This document shows positions 48,937 through 57,883 of a stretch of DNA of 64,000 bases, piece after piece. Below the pieces are notes generated by a model. The model was not told the origin of the DNA. It was given only the letters and a program-made list of their open reading frames with translations, and ran no database searches. Every line of letters starts with the position of its first letter. Within the stretch, counting starts at the first letter, position 1. This stretch comes from Pseudarthrobacter defluvii (GTDB lineage: Bacteria > Actinomycetota > Actinomycetes > Actinomycetales > Micrococcaceae), in assembly GCF_030816725.1 (NCBI RefSeq), contig NZ_JAUSYG010000001.1:3286001-3350000 (forward strand), given 5' to 3'. The translations under genes were made by a program, and so were the position numbers.

Positions 48937-49539
48937 TCAGGCGCCCCGAGCAGCGTCCCCCGGCGCAGGTTCCCGCACGTCCTGGACGAGTTCGTTGTGC
49001 CGGAGGAACCACGGTTTGAACGGAGGATCGAAGCGGGCGAACCGGGGCGGGCCCACCGGTGTCAGGCCAGCCAGCGTGAGTGCAGCCTGCAGTCCGTTGT
49101 TGCGCTTTTCAAATGCGTGGGCGGAGCCGCGGCCGGAAAAACCCAGCACTGCGGCAAGGGAGCCCGGCACGGCGCGCACCCTGACCTTGGGATCTGTGGG
49201 CACCGGTGCGGTTTCAGCGGTGACGCCTGCCGGAAGCACGAAGGCCACCGTGAATTCGGCAGGTCCTCCGGTGCCGGGCAGCGGACCGCTTTGGAGCACC
49301 GGGGCGGTCATGGCCAGCTTCTGCGGCGCCTGCTCCTGGAGCACGGGGGCTGTCATGGCCAGCTTCTCCCGGGCAGCGTTGTTGCCGCTGATGTAGTTGA
49401 AGAGATGGCGGAAGGCGGCGTTTCCTGCGCGGTCGAAGTCCGCTGTCACGGTCACTTCGGCCACGGCGAAGTCCGGATACCTCCGCAGTTCGAAATGCGG
49501 ATAGCGCCGGACCAATTCATAGGGCTGCTGCTCGGTCAT
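48937..49539 (-). CDS. SOUL family heme-binding protein
   Basis: A 200-residue SOUL/HBP-type protein. The family hallmarks are the N-terminal YELVRRYPHFELRRYPDFAVAE and a duplicated MTAPVLQ element (KLAMTAPVLQEQ and KLAMTAPVLQSG). The C-terminal part has RRNNGLQAAL-like residues and a FLRHNELVQDV end. These proteins bind heme or porphyrins. ATG 49539 gives the usual N-terminus; the longer upstream frame is unlikely. There is no strong ribosome site, so translation may be leaderless. The tandem duplication of the MTAPVLQ motif is visible at protein and DNA level. Confidence 0.88.
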   Translation of the reverse strand: MTEQQPYELVRRYPHFELRRYPDFAVAEVTVTADFDRAGNAAFRHLFNYISGNNAAREKLAMTAPVLQEQAPQKLAMTAPVLQSGPLPGTGGPAEFTVAFVLPAGVTAETAPVPTDPKVRVRAVPGSLAAVLGFSGRGSAHAFEKRNNGLQAALTLAGLTPVGPPRFARFDPPFKPWFLRHNELVQDVREPAPGDAARGA

Positions 49540-49724
49540 GGTGAACCAGAGCCTACGCTCATCGGCACCGGCGAGACCAGACCTGCGTGCACTGCCGGCA
49601 CCGGCCCACCCGGGAGCAGCCCGGCGCCCGTTCTGCCCCAGGCATGCACTCCAGTCCGCCCGTAGATGTTGCCAAGACCACGCCGCCTGATATTGCCCCA
49701 CGATAAGCAAGCGAAGCATAATAG

Positions 49725-49750
49725 TTAGCAGAACTAATTAGCGCTGCTAA
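49725..49750. promoter_or_regulatory. Predicted MarR operator
   Basis: TTAGCAG (49725-49731) and CTGCTAA (49744-49750) are perfect inverted repeats flanking AACTAATTAGCG. They lie 30-56 bases before the marR-type start codon, the usual site for autorepression. Confidence 0.65.
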
Positions 49751-49780
49751 GGAACGTCAGCAGGAGGCGCATCCACTTAC

Positions 49781-50230
49781 ATGTCACCCACCCAAACCAA
49801 GAACAAGGCAACCGCCCCCGACACCCTCGCCATCGAGCTCCGCACCGCCGTGATGCGCACCTCGCGCCGGCTCCGCGTCGAGGCAACCGGCGACGTCATC
49901 ACCCCCGGCCAATACACGGTCCTGGCCCTCCTGAACGGCAGCGGCCCCAGCACACTGCGGGACCTGGCCAGGAGCGAGCATGTCCAGGCGCCGTCCATGA
50001 CCAGGATCGTGAACGCACTGGCCGGCCAGGGCTTTGTCACCAGGAGCGCAGATCCCGACGACGGCAGGCAGGTCCGCGTGGACATCACCGACGCCGGCAG
50101 GACAGTCCTGGCAGAGGCGAGGGGCCAACGGACCGCCTGGCTGGCCCAACGCGTGGCAAGGCTCAGCGAAGAAGACCGACTCACGCTCAGCCGCGCAGCC
50201 CGCCTCATGCAGGAAATGAGCGGCAAATGA
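49781..50230 (+). CDS. MarR family transcriptional regulator
   Basis: A 149-residue winged-helix repressor. The recognition helix region is LRDLARSEHVQAPSMTRIVN and the wing is TRSADPDDGRQVRVDITDAG, both standard for MarR. AGGAGG lies 13 bases before ATG 49781, longer than usual. Its stop overlaps the start of the MFS transporter gene by 4 bases (ATGA). It therefore very probably represses the exporter and itself, binding the palindrome just upstream and releasing on contact with the exported compound. Confidence 0.93.
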   Translation: MSPTQTKNKATAPDTLAIELRTAVMRTSRRLRVEATGDVITPGQYTVLALLNGSGPSTLRDLARSEHVQAPSMTRIVNALAGQGFVTRSADPDDGRQVRVDITDAGRTVLAEARGQRTAWLAQRVARLSEEDRLTLSRAARLMQEMSGK

Positions 50231-51483
50231 GCGCGATGTTCCGGGCCCTCGAAAACCCCAACTACCGCATCTGGGCCAGCGGAGCGATCGTTTCCAACAT
50301 CGGCACTTGGATGCAGCGGGTGGCACAGGACTGGCTGGTGTTGACCGTCCTCACGGGCCACTCAGGTGCCGCCGTGGGACTCACCACGGGCCTGCAGTTC
50401 CTGCCCATGCTGCTGTTCGGCCCCTACGGCGGGGTGCTGGCGGACCGATACCGCAAGCGCATCATCCTCATGTGGACACAGCTGGCCATGGGGTTCACCG
50501 GCCTTGCCATCGGACTCCTGGTAGTCACCGGAACCGCCCAGCTATGGCACGCATACGTGGCAGCGTTCTGCCTGGGCCTGGCGAGCGCCGTGGATGCGCC
50601 CGCCCGCCAGGCCTTTGTTTCCGAACTGGTGGGCCAGGAGAACATCTCCAATGCGGTGGCGCTGAATTCGGCATCCTTCAACACCGCCCGGCTCACCGGC
50701 CCGGCCATCGCCGGCGTGCTCATCGCGTGGGTGGGCACCGGCCCGGTGTTCCTGCTCAATGCCGCCAGCTTCGCCGCAGTCCTGGTCTCACTGTTCAGGA
50801 TCCGCGCCACCCAGACCGCCCCCGCCGCAAAGGGGGAAAGGAACAAACACCAGGTGGCCGAAGGCATAAGGTACGTGCGCCGCAGGCCGGACCTGATGCT
50901 GATCATGGTCCTGGTGGGCGTCCTGGGCGCGTTCGGCATGAACTTTCCCGTGATCAACTCGCTGATGGCCACCACCGAATTCAGCATGGGGCCAAGCGAA
51001 TTCGGGCTCCTCGGCTCGATCATGGCCGTGGGGACACTCGCCGGGGCTCTCCTGGCAGCGCGCCGCTCCGGACCCCGGCTGCGGTTCCTCCTGGGCGGGG
51101 CCGTGGGGCTGGGAATCTCCACCATCCTGGGCAGCATCGCACCCACATTCTGGGTCTACGCCGCCGTCCTGGTTCCCGTGGGCCTGGCGTCCATCACCTT
51201 CCTGAACAGCTGCAACACCAGCATCCAGCTCTCGGTGGAGCCGCAGTTCCGCGGCCGTGTACTGGCCCTGTACCTGGCCATCCTCCAGGGCGGCACGGCC
51301 ATCGGTTCGCCGCTGGTCGGCTGGATCGGCAGCCAGTTCGGCGCCCGCTGGTCCGTGGCGGTGGGCGGGATCGTGGTGCTGATCGCGGGTGTGGCCGCCG
51401 TGGTCGCGGTGACCAGGCGGAACCGGCTCACCCTCCGCGGCGCGCTCCGGATTGCCTTGGGCAGGCGGGAACCTGCCGTCTAA
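50227..51483 (+). CDS. MFS transporter (EntS/MFS_3 type exporter)
   Basis: A 418-residue major facilitator with twelve predicted helices, of the EntS/MFS_3 group. The N-terminal ALENPNYRIWASGAIVSNIG and RVAQDWLVL are family signatures, and the cytoplasmic loop LADRYRKRIILM carries the conserved basic motif. The second half begins around ADLMLIM-like helices after an RRRP loop. Translational coupling to the MarR gene indicates drug or toxic-metabolite efflux. The substrate is unknown. The gene ends with no clear terminator before the convergent cupin gene. Confidence 0.93.
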   Translation: MSAMFRALENPNYRIWASGAIVSNIGTWMQRVAQDWLVLTVLTGHSGAAVGLTTGLQFLPMLLFGPYGGVLADRYRKRIILMWTQLAMGFTGLAIGLLVVTGTAQLWHAYVAAFCLGLASAVDAPARQAFVSELVGQENISNAVALNSASFNTARLTGPAIAGVLIAWVGTGPVFLLNAASFAAVLVSLFRIRATQTAPAAKGERNKHQVAEGIRYVRRRPDLMLIMVLVGVLGAFGMNFPVINSLMATTEFSMGPSEFGLLGSIMAVGTLAGALLAARRSGPRLRFLLGGAVGLGISTILGSIAPTFWVYAAVLVPVGLASITFLNSCNTSIQLSVEPQFRGRVLALYLAILQGGTAIGSPLVGWIGSQFGARWSVAVGGIVVLIAGVAAVVAVTRRNRLTLRGALRIALGRREPAV

Positions 51484-51535
51484 GACGGCTGACAGGAAAC
51501 AGCCGACGGCGGCGCCAAAGCAGGTGCCGCAGGCT

Positions 51536-51889
51536 TCACGGCTGCGGCACCTGGCTCACAATGTCCACGGAGACTTCCACTGCCGGGACCGGCCCGCGGT
51601 TCTCCAGCCAGTGGGTGGTATTCCGGTCCTCCGGCCACCCGGCCCCGGGCCCGTACTCCGTGGCCACCCCGTCGCGGTGGTCGGTGATGGTCCCCTGCAG
51701 GACGTAAACGGTGCCCGGCCGTCCTTTGTGGTCATGCAGTGGCCCGAAAACTCCGCCGGGTTCGATGGTGACCATCCTCATCCGCAGCTGCCGGCCTTCC
51801 ATTCCCTCGATTTCGCCGGCAAGATCAACCGTTGCCAGCAACTCCACCGAGACGCCCTTCGACTCCGGCACCGCTTCTTCCCCGCCCAT
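51536..51889 (-). CDS. Small cupin protein
   Basis: A 117-residue single-domain cupin. Metal-ligand motifs are seen as GGVFGPLHDHKGRPGTVYVLQG and the second half GPGAGWPEDRNTTHWLENRG. It starts at ATG 51889 with AAGGAAGG upstream; the longer frame runs through the hairpin and is discarded. Single-domain cupins of this sort include sugar isomerases and metal-dependent oxygenases, so the reaction is open. A strong hairpin lies between it and the upstream VOC gene. Confidence 0.85.
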   Translation of the reverse strand: MGGEEAVPESKGVSVELLATVDLAGEIEGMEGRQLRMRMVTIEPGGVFGPLHDHKGRPGTVYVLQGTITDHRDGVATEYGPGAGWPEDRNTTHWLENRGPVPAVEVSVDIVSQVPQP

Positions 51890-51914
51890 CGCCCTTCCTT
51901 CCTCATGACCACTT

Positions 51915-51988
51915 ACGACGGCGGCGCCGGCCTGCCGCTGCCACGCACCCGGATGCGGGTGCGTGGCAGCGGCAGGTGCCGGCGTCGT
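51915..51988. repeat. Large imperfect hairpin between VOC and cupin genes
   Basis: A perfect 20-base stem (51931-51950 with 51957-51976) closes a six-base GGATGC loop. Outer arms ACGACGGCGGCGCCGG (51915-51930) and TGCCGGCGTCGT (51977-51988) pair imperfectly. A second 15-base palindrome, GCCTGCCGGGCAGGC, lies at 52003-52017. Neither has a T-run. Confidence 0.75.
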
Positions 51989-52026
51989 ACTTTGAATGAC
52001 TGGCCTGCCGGGCAGGCGGCGTCCGG

Positions 52027-52413
52027 TCAGACCGGCAGGGAGGAGATGTTGAGGATGTTGCCCTCGCTGTCCAGGAACCACGCTCCCTGGCCGTACCCCT
52101 CCATCGTTGCGATGCCGTTCTCGGTCTTCAGCCCTGGCATGTCGTAATCCTCGAAAACGACGCCGCGGGCCCGGAGTTCGTCCACGTCCCGCTGAACATC
52201 ATCGCTTCCCCAGCCAATTTGCGTGTTTTTGGCCGAACCGGCGTTGTCCGTCTGGTAGATCAGGAACGAGGTCCCCTTTCCGCACCGATAGACAAGGCCG
52301 CCGTCCGCCATTGTCCGCTCTGGCTCAAACCCCAACTTGTCCCGATAAAAATCGCGCGCCCGGTCGATGTCTTTGGCCGGCAGCACAGCCATGACTTCCA
52401 TATCTTTGAGCAT
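52027..52413 (-). CDS. VOC family (glyoxalase-like) protein
   Basis: A 128-residue VOC-fold protein. The start EVMAVLPAKDIDRARDFYRD and the end GAWFLDSEGNILNISSL are characteristic, with the metal-coordinating positions in the expected strands. AAGGAG lies before ATG 52413. It is unlike the VOC gene at 35.1 kb in detail, so the two are not recent copies. Function could be resistance, detoxification or a dioxygenase-like activity. Confidence 0.87.
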   Translation of the reverse strand: MLKDMEVMAVLPAKDIDRARDFYRDKLGFEPERTMADGGLVYRCGKGTSFLIYQTDNAGSAKNTQIGWGSDDVQRDVDELRARGVVFEDYDMPGLKTENGIATMEGYGQGAWFLDSEGNILNISSLPV

Positions 52414-52650
52414 GACGAATCTCCTTGTGCTCTGATGGCGTTGCTCTCCCCCTGAAATGGTCCGGCCGTCCCCTGCCGGGCGTCGTGGCCGTCCTTCCCG
52501 CCGATTGCCGGGGCGGCCGCCTGGAACCCCTGGGCCCGACGCGGCGCAAAACAGCAGCGGGAGGTTCCCGAAGTCTACGAGGCCATTATGGGACCGAAAA
52601 TCCCACGGCGGAATAGGGGATTTAAACGGCCCTGAAGCGGCCTCCCCCTG

Positions 52651-52974
52651 CTACTTACGTGCCACCCAGATTGCTTTTCGCAGGGCAGCGCCCGCTACGG
52701 ACACGAGGGGTACCAGGCATACCAGCGCGACGATGGTGTTGGGGCGGAAGGCCGGGCGGCCATTAACAGTCCGGTAGATGCCCAGTGGCACCACGAAGCC
52801 GCCGCCGCCTCCGCCGGAGGCCCCGTCCTCAGACTCCGTGCCGCCGCCGAAGCCGAAGGACACCAGCGCCACGGGCACGATCTCCTCCCCGCCCAGGTTC
52901 ACGGCGGTGCCGTAGGCACGGGCGACGCCCATGTTCTTAAACGAATCTGCAAGCGATGCGAGAGTGTCAGCCAT
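52651..52974 (-). CDS. GerW/YtfJ-like protein
   Basis: A 107-residue GerW (YtfJ, spore-protein-like) family member. Residues 1-30 form an amphipathic helix. The Gly-rich middle (SFGFGGGTESEDGASGGGGG) and the following FVVPLGIYRT are the family pattern. A hydrophobic segment near the C-terminus (NTIVALVCLVPLVSVAGAAL) suggests membrane attachment. In Bacillus the family affects spore coat and germination, yet this organism is unlikely to sporulate, so its role here is different or unknown. ATG 52974 has no clear ribosome site. Confidence 0.75.
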   Translation of the reverse strand: MADTLASLADSFKNMGVARAYGTAVNLGGEEIVPVALVSFGFGGGTESEDGASGGGGGGFVVPLGIYRTVNGRPAFRPNTIVALVCLVPLVSVAGAALRKAIWVARK

Positions 52975-53042
52975 GGAAAAAGGCTAGGCTGGCGGGCTCC
53001 GGACCCGAAAGGACCATAAGTCCCGCTCCCGCGGCGGTCCGC

Positions 53043-53387
53043 CTACTTCCGGATTTCCGCCATCCGCAGCCGGACTATGTCCTTCAGCACGTCCTCGGGA
53101 ACAGGGTGGTCGGCGGTGAAGCGGATGGTTCCCTTTGACAACGAGTACCCCTCCAGGCGGCCGGCTACCGCTTCCACTACCGCAGAGGAGAACGGGAAGA
53201 CCGAGAGGTGCCGGGCCGCGGCCACGGCGGCGACCAGCGGTTTGCCGTCCAGCTTCAGGGCGGGCATGCCGTAGCTCATGCCGTCCGTCGCCTCCGGAGC
53301 CAGGGACCGGGCGATCTCCACCACGCGCTGCAGGCAGCGGCGGTCAGGTTCGTCCAGCGCGGCCAGGGCTTCGTCCACGGCGCCCAC
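53043..53387 (-). CDS. DUF1801 domain protein
   Basis: A 114-residue DUF1801 (YdhG-like) protein with a frataxin-like fold. Typical stretches are the SYGMPALKLDGKPLVAAVA segment and SKGTIRFTADHPVPEDVL. The start is GTG 53387, with GAGG a few bases before it. It lies 8 bases after the SRPBCC gene, so the two form an operon. Some members are iron-linked chaperone-like proteins; the role here is unknown. Confidence 0.82.
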   Translation of the reverse strand: MGAVDEALAALDEPDRRCLQRVVEIARSLAPEATDGMSYGMPALKLDGKPLVAAVAAARHLSVFPFSSAVVEAVAGRLEGYSLSKGTIRFTADHPVPEDVLKDIVRLRMAEIRK

Positions 53388-53395
53388 CGGGAGCC

Positions 53396-53863
53396 TCAGC
53401 TCTTCCTGGCAGCTACAGTGGACGCAAGCGCCGACAGTCCCCGTTCAAAGTCGGCGCCCACCATCTTGTCCATGTTCATGAACAGTGCGAACACCCTGCC
53501 CAGCCCCTTGTTCTCACCCGTCATCCGCCAGGTCACCTCTGTGCCGGTGTCCACCGGCGTGAAGCTGAACGTGGTGGGGTTCAGCGCCTTAAACGGCTTG
53601 GTGAATTCGAGCCGGATCCGGATCAGGTTCGCCGGTACCGATTCCACAATCTCCATGGTGCCGCTGCCGGCCTTTCGGTTGCCGCTCCACGCATAACCGG
53701 CCCCGGCACCGGATTCGCTGCCGAAGTGGCGGCGGTTCATGCCCGGATCGATCGTTTCCCACGGCGACCAGTCGGCCCACTCGTGGAAGTTGTTGACCAG
53801 CGGGAAGATCTCCTCCGGCTGGGCAGGGATGACAGCACTGCGCCGGACCTCAAAAGTGGACAT
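53396..53863 (-). CDS. SRPBCC family (polyketide cyclase-like) protein
   Basis: A 155-residue SRPBCC/START-fold protein. The N-terminal EVRRSAVIPAQPEEIFPLVN and NNFHEWADWSPWETIDPG are characteristic, and the C-terminal helix (GRVFALFMNMDKMVGADFERG) closes the ligand cavity. ATG 53863 has only a weak ribosome site. It overlaps nothing and is followed closely by the DUF1801 gene. Such proteins bind small hydrophobic ligands; no specific function can be given. Confidence 0.88.
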   Translation of the reverse strand: MSTFEVRRSAVIPAQPEEIFPLVNNFHEWADWSPWETIDPGMNRRHFGSESGAGAGYAWSGNRKAGSGTMEIVESVPANLIRIRLEFTKPFKALNPTTFSFTPVDTGTEVTWRMTGENKGLGRVFALFMNMDKMVGADFERGLSALASTVAARKS

Positions 53864-53909
53864 GGCCCCAGCATAGGGGCCGCTGCAGGCCGAGGTTAAG
53901 GGCCTGCAG

Positions 53910-54827
53910 TTAAGGAAGGACCACGTTTACCGGGTCCTTGCCCTCGAGCAGCAGCCCGATCTGCTTCCTGAGGAGCCGGACCATCCGGGGGAACATGGCC
54001 GAGCTGGCACCACCAACGTGCGGGGTGATGAGCACACCGGGGGCGGTCCACAGCGGATGGTCCGCCGGCAGCGGTTCCGGATCGGTCACGTCCAGGGCAG
54101 CCCGCAGCCGGCCGCTGGAGGTCTCGGCGAGCAGCGCATCGGTATCCGCCACGGGACCGCGGGCCACATTTAGCAGCAGGGCACCGTCCGGCATGGCCGC
54201 CAGGAACTTTGCGTCCACCAGCTGCTGGGTCTGCTCACTCAGCGGAACACTGACCACCACGATCTCGTGCAGCGGCAGCTGCTCGTAGAGCGCATCGATC
54301 CCGTAGATGGTGCCGCGTTCGTCCTCCCGGGCCCGGCTGGCCATCCGGGTGACCTCGGTTTCGAACGGCAAAAGCCTGGCCTCGATGGCTTTGCCCACTC
54401 CCCCGTAGCCCACCAGCAGCACGCGGCGGTCGGCGAGGCTGGGCCGTGGGCTGTTGTCCCAGGTTCCTGTGCCCTGGTTCTGCACAAAGTCCGGAATCCC
54501 GCGCTGGGACGCCACCATCATGCCCACGGCGAGCTCCGCCGTCGACGTTTCATGGACTCCGGCCGCGTTGGCGAAGGTGACGCCCGCGGGCAAAACCTCG
54601 GCCACGCCGTCGTACCCGATGGACTGGCTCTGGACCAGGCCGACATCGACGCCTTCCAAGGCGGCGAGACCGGCCGATTTGCCCATGTAGCCGGGAACCA
54701 GCAGGTCCAGCCGGCCTTCCGGGGCGGGCCCGGTGAGGTCCCAGCGGACGAACTCGACGCCCTCCATCGGCGCGAGCGCGTCAATGAGCCGCTCGTCGGG
54801 CAGGCATACGCGCAGCCGGGCGCTCAT
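53910..54827 (-). CDS. D-2-hydroxyacid dehydrogenase family protein
   Basis: A 305-residue NAD-dependent D-isomer-specific 2-hydroxyacid dehydrogenase. The Rossmann motif is LLVGYGGVGKAIEARLL near residue 137. The catalytic Arg (LLNVARGPVADTDALL), Glu (DVTDPEPLP) and His (ITPHVGGASS) are present. ATG 54827 overlaps the deoR stop by 4 bases, so the two are co-translated. It is the third gene of the Gfo/Idh-DeoR-dehydrogenase arm of the sulfosugar locus. A role on a 2-hydroxy acid such as sulfolactate is possible but not indicated by any visible residue. A general phosphoglycerate dehydrogenase-like enzyme is the neutral call. Confidence 0.88.
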   Translation of the reverse strand: MSARLRVCLPDERLIDALAPMEGVEFVRWDLTGPAPEGRLDLLVPGYMGKSAGLAALEGVDVGLVQSQSIGYDGVAEVLPAGVTFANAAGVHETSTAELAVGMMVASQRGIPDFVQNQGTGTWDNSPRPSLADRRVLLVGYGGVGKAIEARLLPFETEVTRMASRAREDERGTIYGIDALYEQLPLHEIVVVSVPLSEQTQQLVDAKFLAAMPDGALLLNVARGPVADTDALLAETSSGRLRAALDVTDPEPLPADHPLWTAPGVLITPHVGGASSAMFPRMVRLLRKQIGLLLEGKDPVNVVLP

Positions 54828-55606
54828 GCGGCGACCATCAGCTTCACGTTCGCGGCACTCAGCGCACTCTCGATTTCCTGGGGCGGCGGTGCATCCGTCA
54901 CCAGGATGTCCACCGCATCAAAAGCCGCCAGCCGCGCCAACGCATAACGCAGCATCTTCTGGTGGGTTGCCACCACCACCACCTGTTCCGCCGCATTCAT
55001 AAGGGCGATCTTAGTGGCACGCTCCACGTCGCGTTCAATGTAAAACGCCTCATCGTGGATGCCGCTCACCCCGATGAATGCTGTCTTGGCACGCAGCCCG
55101 GCTGCGGCGCTGATGGTCATGGGCCCGCTGAAGGCCTGGCTGTCCAGCAGCAACTCCCCGCCCAGGCAGATGGTGCGGGCAGCCGTCAGCTGGAGGCAGC
55201 GCTGGATGGTTGGCGCGGAGGGCGTGATGACGGTGCCCGTGAAGGAAGTGGGGAGCTGCTGCGCTATCTGGTACGTGGTGGTGCCGGCGTCGAGAATGAC
55301 GGCGTCCCGCTCCCCGATCAGCGACAGGCAGGCCCTGGCCACCCGCAGCTTGGCGTCCGCATCCTCCCTGACCCTGGCGGCGAAGTCGGCGTTTTGGCCA
55401 TGCCCGTCCACTGCGCTGACACCGCCGTGGACCACCCGGGCCAGCCCGCGTTTGGACAGCACCCGGGTGTCCCGTCGCACGGTCATGTCGGAGACCGCAA
55501 AGGTCTCCGCCAGGTCGTTGGTGGAAATGAACCCCCTCCGGCCAAGCTCGTCCAGGATGGTGCGCTGACGGGGCGTCAGCGGTGCCTCTTCGTGTGCGGT
55601 GCTCAT
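54824..55606 (-). CDS. DeoR family transcriptional regulator of the sulfosugar locus
   Basis: A 260-residue DeoR/GlpR-type regulator. The N-terminal helix-turn-helix is TPRQRTILDELGRRGFISTN and LAETFAVSDMTVRRDTRVLS. The sugar-phosphate-sensing domain includes the VILDAGTTTYQIAQQL loop and the IGVSGIHDEAFYI region. ATG 55606 has a GGGAGGGAAG ribosome site. E. coli uses a DeoR-type protein (YihW/CsqR) for sulfoquinovose genes, so the family fits. It is 70 bases downstream of the Gfo/Idh gene, and this gap contains one of two matching TGTTG-N6-CCAACA palindromes. Confidence 0.93.
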   Translation of the reverse strand: MSTAHEEAPLTPRQRTILDELGRRGFISTNDLAETFAVSDMTVRRDTRVLSKRGLARVVHGGVSAVDGHGQNADFAARVREDADAKLRVARACLSLIGERDAVILDAGTTTYQIAQQLPTSFTGTVITPSAPTIQRCLQLTAARTICLGGELLLDSQAFSGPMTISAAAGLRAKTAFIGVSGIHDEAFYIERDVERATKIALMNAAEQVVVVATHQKMLRYALARLAAFDAVDILVTDAPPPQEIESALSAANVKLMVAA

Positions 55607-55652
55607 ATGGCGCTCTTCCCTCCCCAATGTGCCGGGCAGGAGCCTGGCGGGA

Positions 55653-55668
55653 TGTTGGACTTCCAACA
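55653..55668. promoter_or_regulatory. Predicted DeoR operator 1
   Basis: TGTTGGACTTCCAACA, a perfect palindrome (7+2+7), lies 46 bases before the deoR start. It agrees with operator 2 at 13 of 16 positions. Confidence 0.7.
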
Positions 55669-55676
55669 AAACTCTT

Positions 55677-56942
<1,266 letters not shown>

Positions 56943-56959
56943 CTACAACGAGGTGGAAC

Positions 56960-57862
56960 GTGCCCCAACCGTCAACTGGAACCCTGCTCTTCGTAGGTTG
57001 CGCCACCCTTGACTCCATCGCTTTGGTCCAGGATTACCCGGCGGCAGACAGCCGCACGGTGGCTGCGGACTTTGCGACGGCGGGCGGCGGCCCCGCTGCC
57101 ACAGCAGCCGTTGCGGCGGCCCGGGCCGGCGCAAATGCTGCCTTTGCCGGAGTCCTCGGCACCGATGAGGAAGGCGACCGCATCATCCACGGCCTGCAGG
57201 CCGAGGGGGTGGATACCTCCGCCGTCGTCCGGGATGAGGACGTCAGGACCGGCGCCAGCGTGATCGTGGTCAGCAAAGCCACCGAAAGCCGGGCCATCGT
57301 CACCCGCCCTGTCCCGCCGGTCAGCTTCCCCGCCGGCGGCCGCTTCTCGGAGCTGCTGCAGTCCGCCGCCTGGGTGCACACCGACCACCTGGGCTGGAAC
57401 GCCGTAGCCAACGCCGCCGGCCGTCCCGCCGGGCTCATGATCAGCGTCGACGCCGGCAACCCGATCCCGGAGTTCAGCCCCCGCGGGATCGCACTGTATG
57501 TACCCACCATCGAAAGGCTCCGCGCAGGATACGGCGCGGACCTCTCCCCCGAGGCCCTCCTGGGCAAAGCGCTCGACGACGGCGCCTCCGCCGTCGTCGC
57601 CACCGCCGGCTCCGACGGCGCGTGGGTTGTGGAACGCGGCGGCGAACCCGTGCACGTCCCCGCCACCCCCGCGACCATCGTCTCCACCCTCGGTGCCGGT
57701 GACGTCTACCACGGCGCCCTTCTGGCGGCCGTCGCCGCCGGACTTCCGCTCGTGGATGCGGCAGTCTTCGCCGGCCGCACAGCCTCCGCCTCCTGCGGCG
57801 GGCTGGACGGCCGCTCCGCCATCCCTCACCAGACCATCAATCCCGTCCCAGCATCCATCTGA
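56960..57862 (+). CDS. PfkB family sugar kinase, YihV-like (sulfofructose kinase candidate)
   Basis: A 300-residue ribokinase-fold enzyme. The N-terminal GGGPAATAAVAAARAGAN (residues 39-56) and the catalytic anion-hole/base motif LGAGDVYHGALL (Asp near residue 249) are textbook PfkB. The same GGGPAATAAVAAAR run occurs in E. coli YihV as I recall it, and a basic residue, Arg32, stands at the position of the YihV sulfonate-binding Lys27. GTG 56960 has GAGGTGG just upstream, giving MPQPSTGTLLFVG; the earlier GTG at 56915 is less likely. It probably phosphorylates sulfofructose at C1. It is followed at 21 bases by the aldolase gene. Confidence 0.88.
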   Translation: MPQPSTGTLLFVGCATLDSIALVQDYPAADSRTVAADFATAGGGPAATAAVAAARAGANAAFAGVLGTDEEGDRIIHGLQAEGVDTSAVVRDEDVRTGASVIVVSKATESRAIVTRPVPPVSFPAGGRFSELLQSAAWVHTDHLGWNAVANAAGRPAGLMISVDAGNPIPEFSPRGIALYVPTIERLRAGYGADLSPEALLGKALDDGASAVVATAGSDGAWVVERGGEPVHVPATPATIVSTLGAGDVYHGALLAAVAAGLPLVDAAVFAGRTASASCGGLDGRSAIPHQTINPVPASI

Positions 57863-57883
57863 ACCAGCTGAAAGAAGCAGCCC

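Noticed and set aside
52414..52650. Open frame 52457-52777 on the plus strand as a gene
   Set aside because: It crosses the GerW-like gene in antisense and has a Pro/Arg-rich non-protein-like product; the gap shows only leader sequence.
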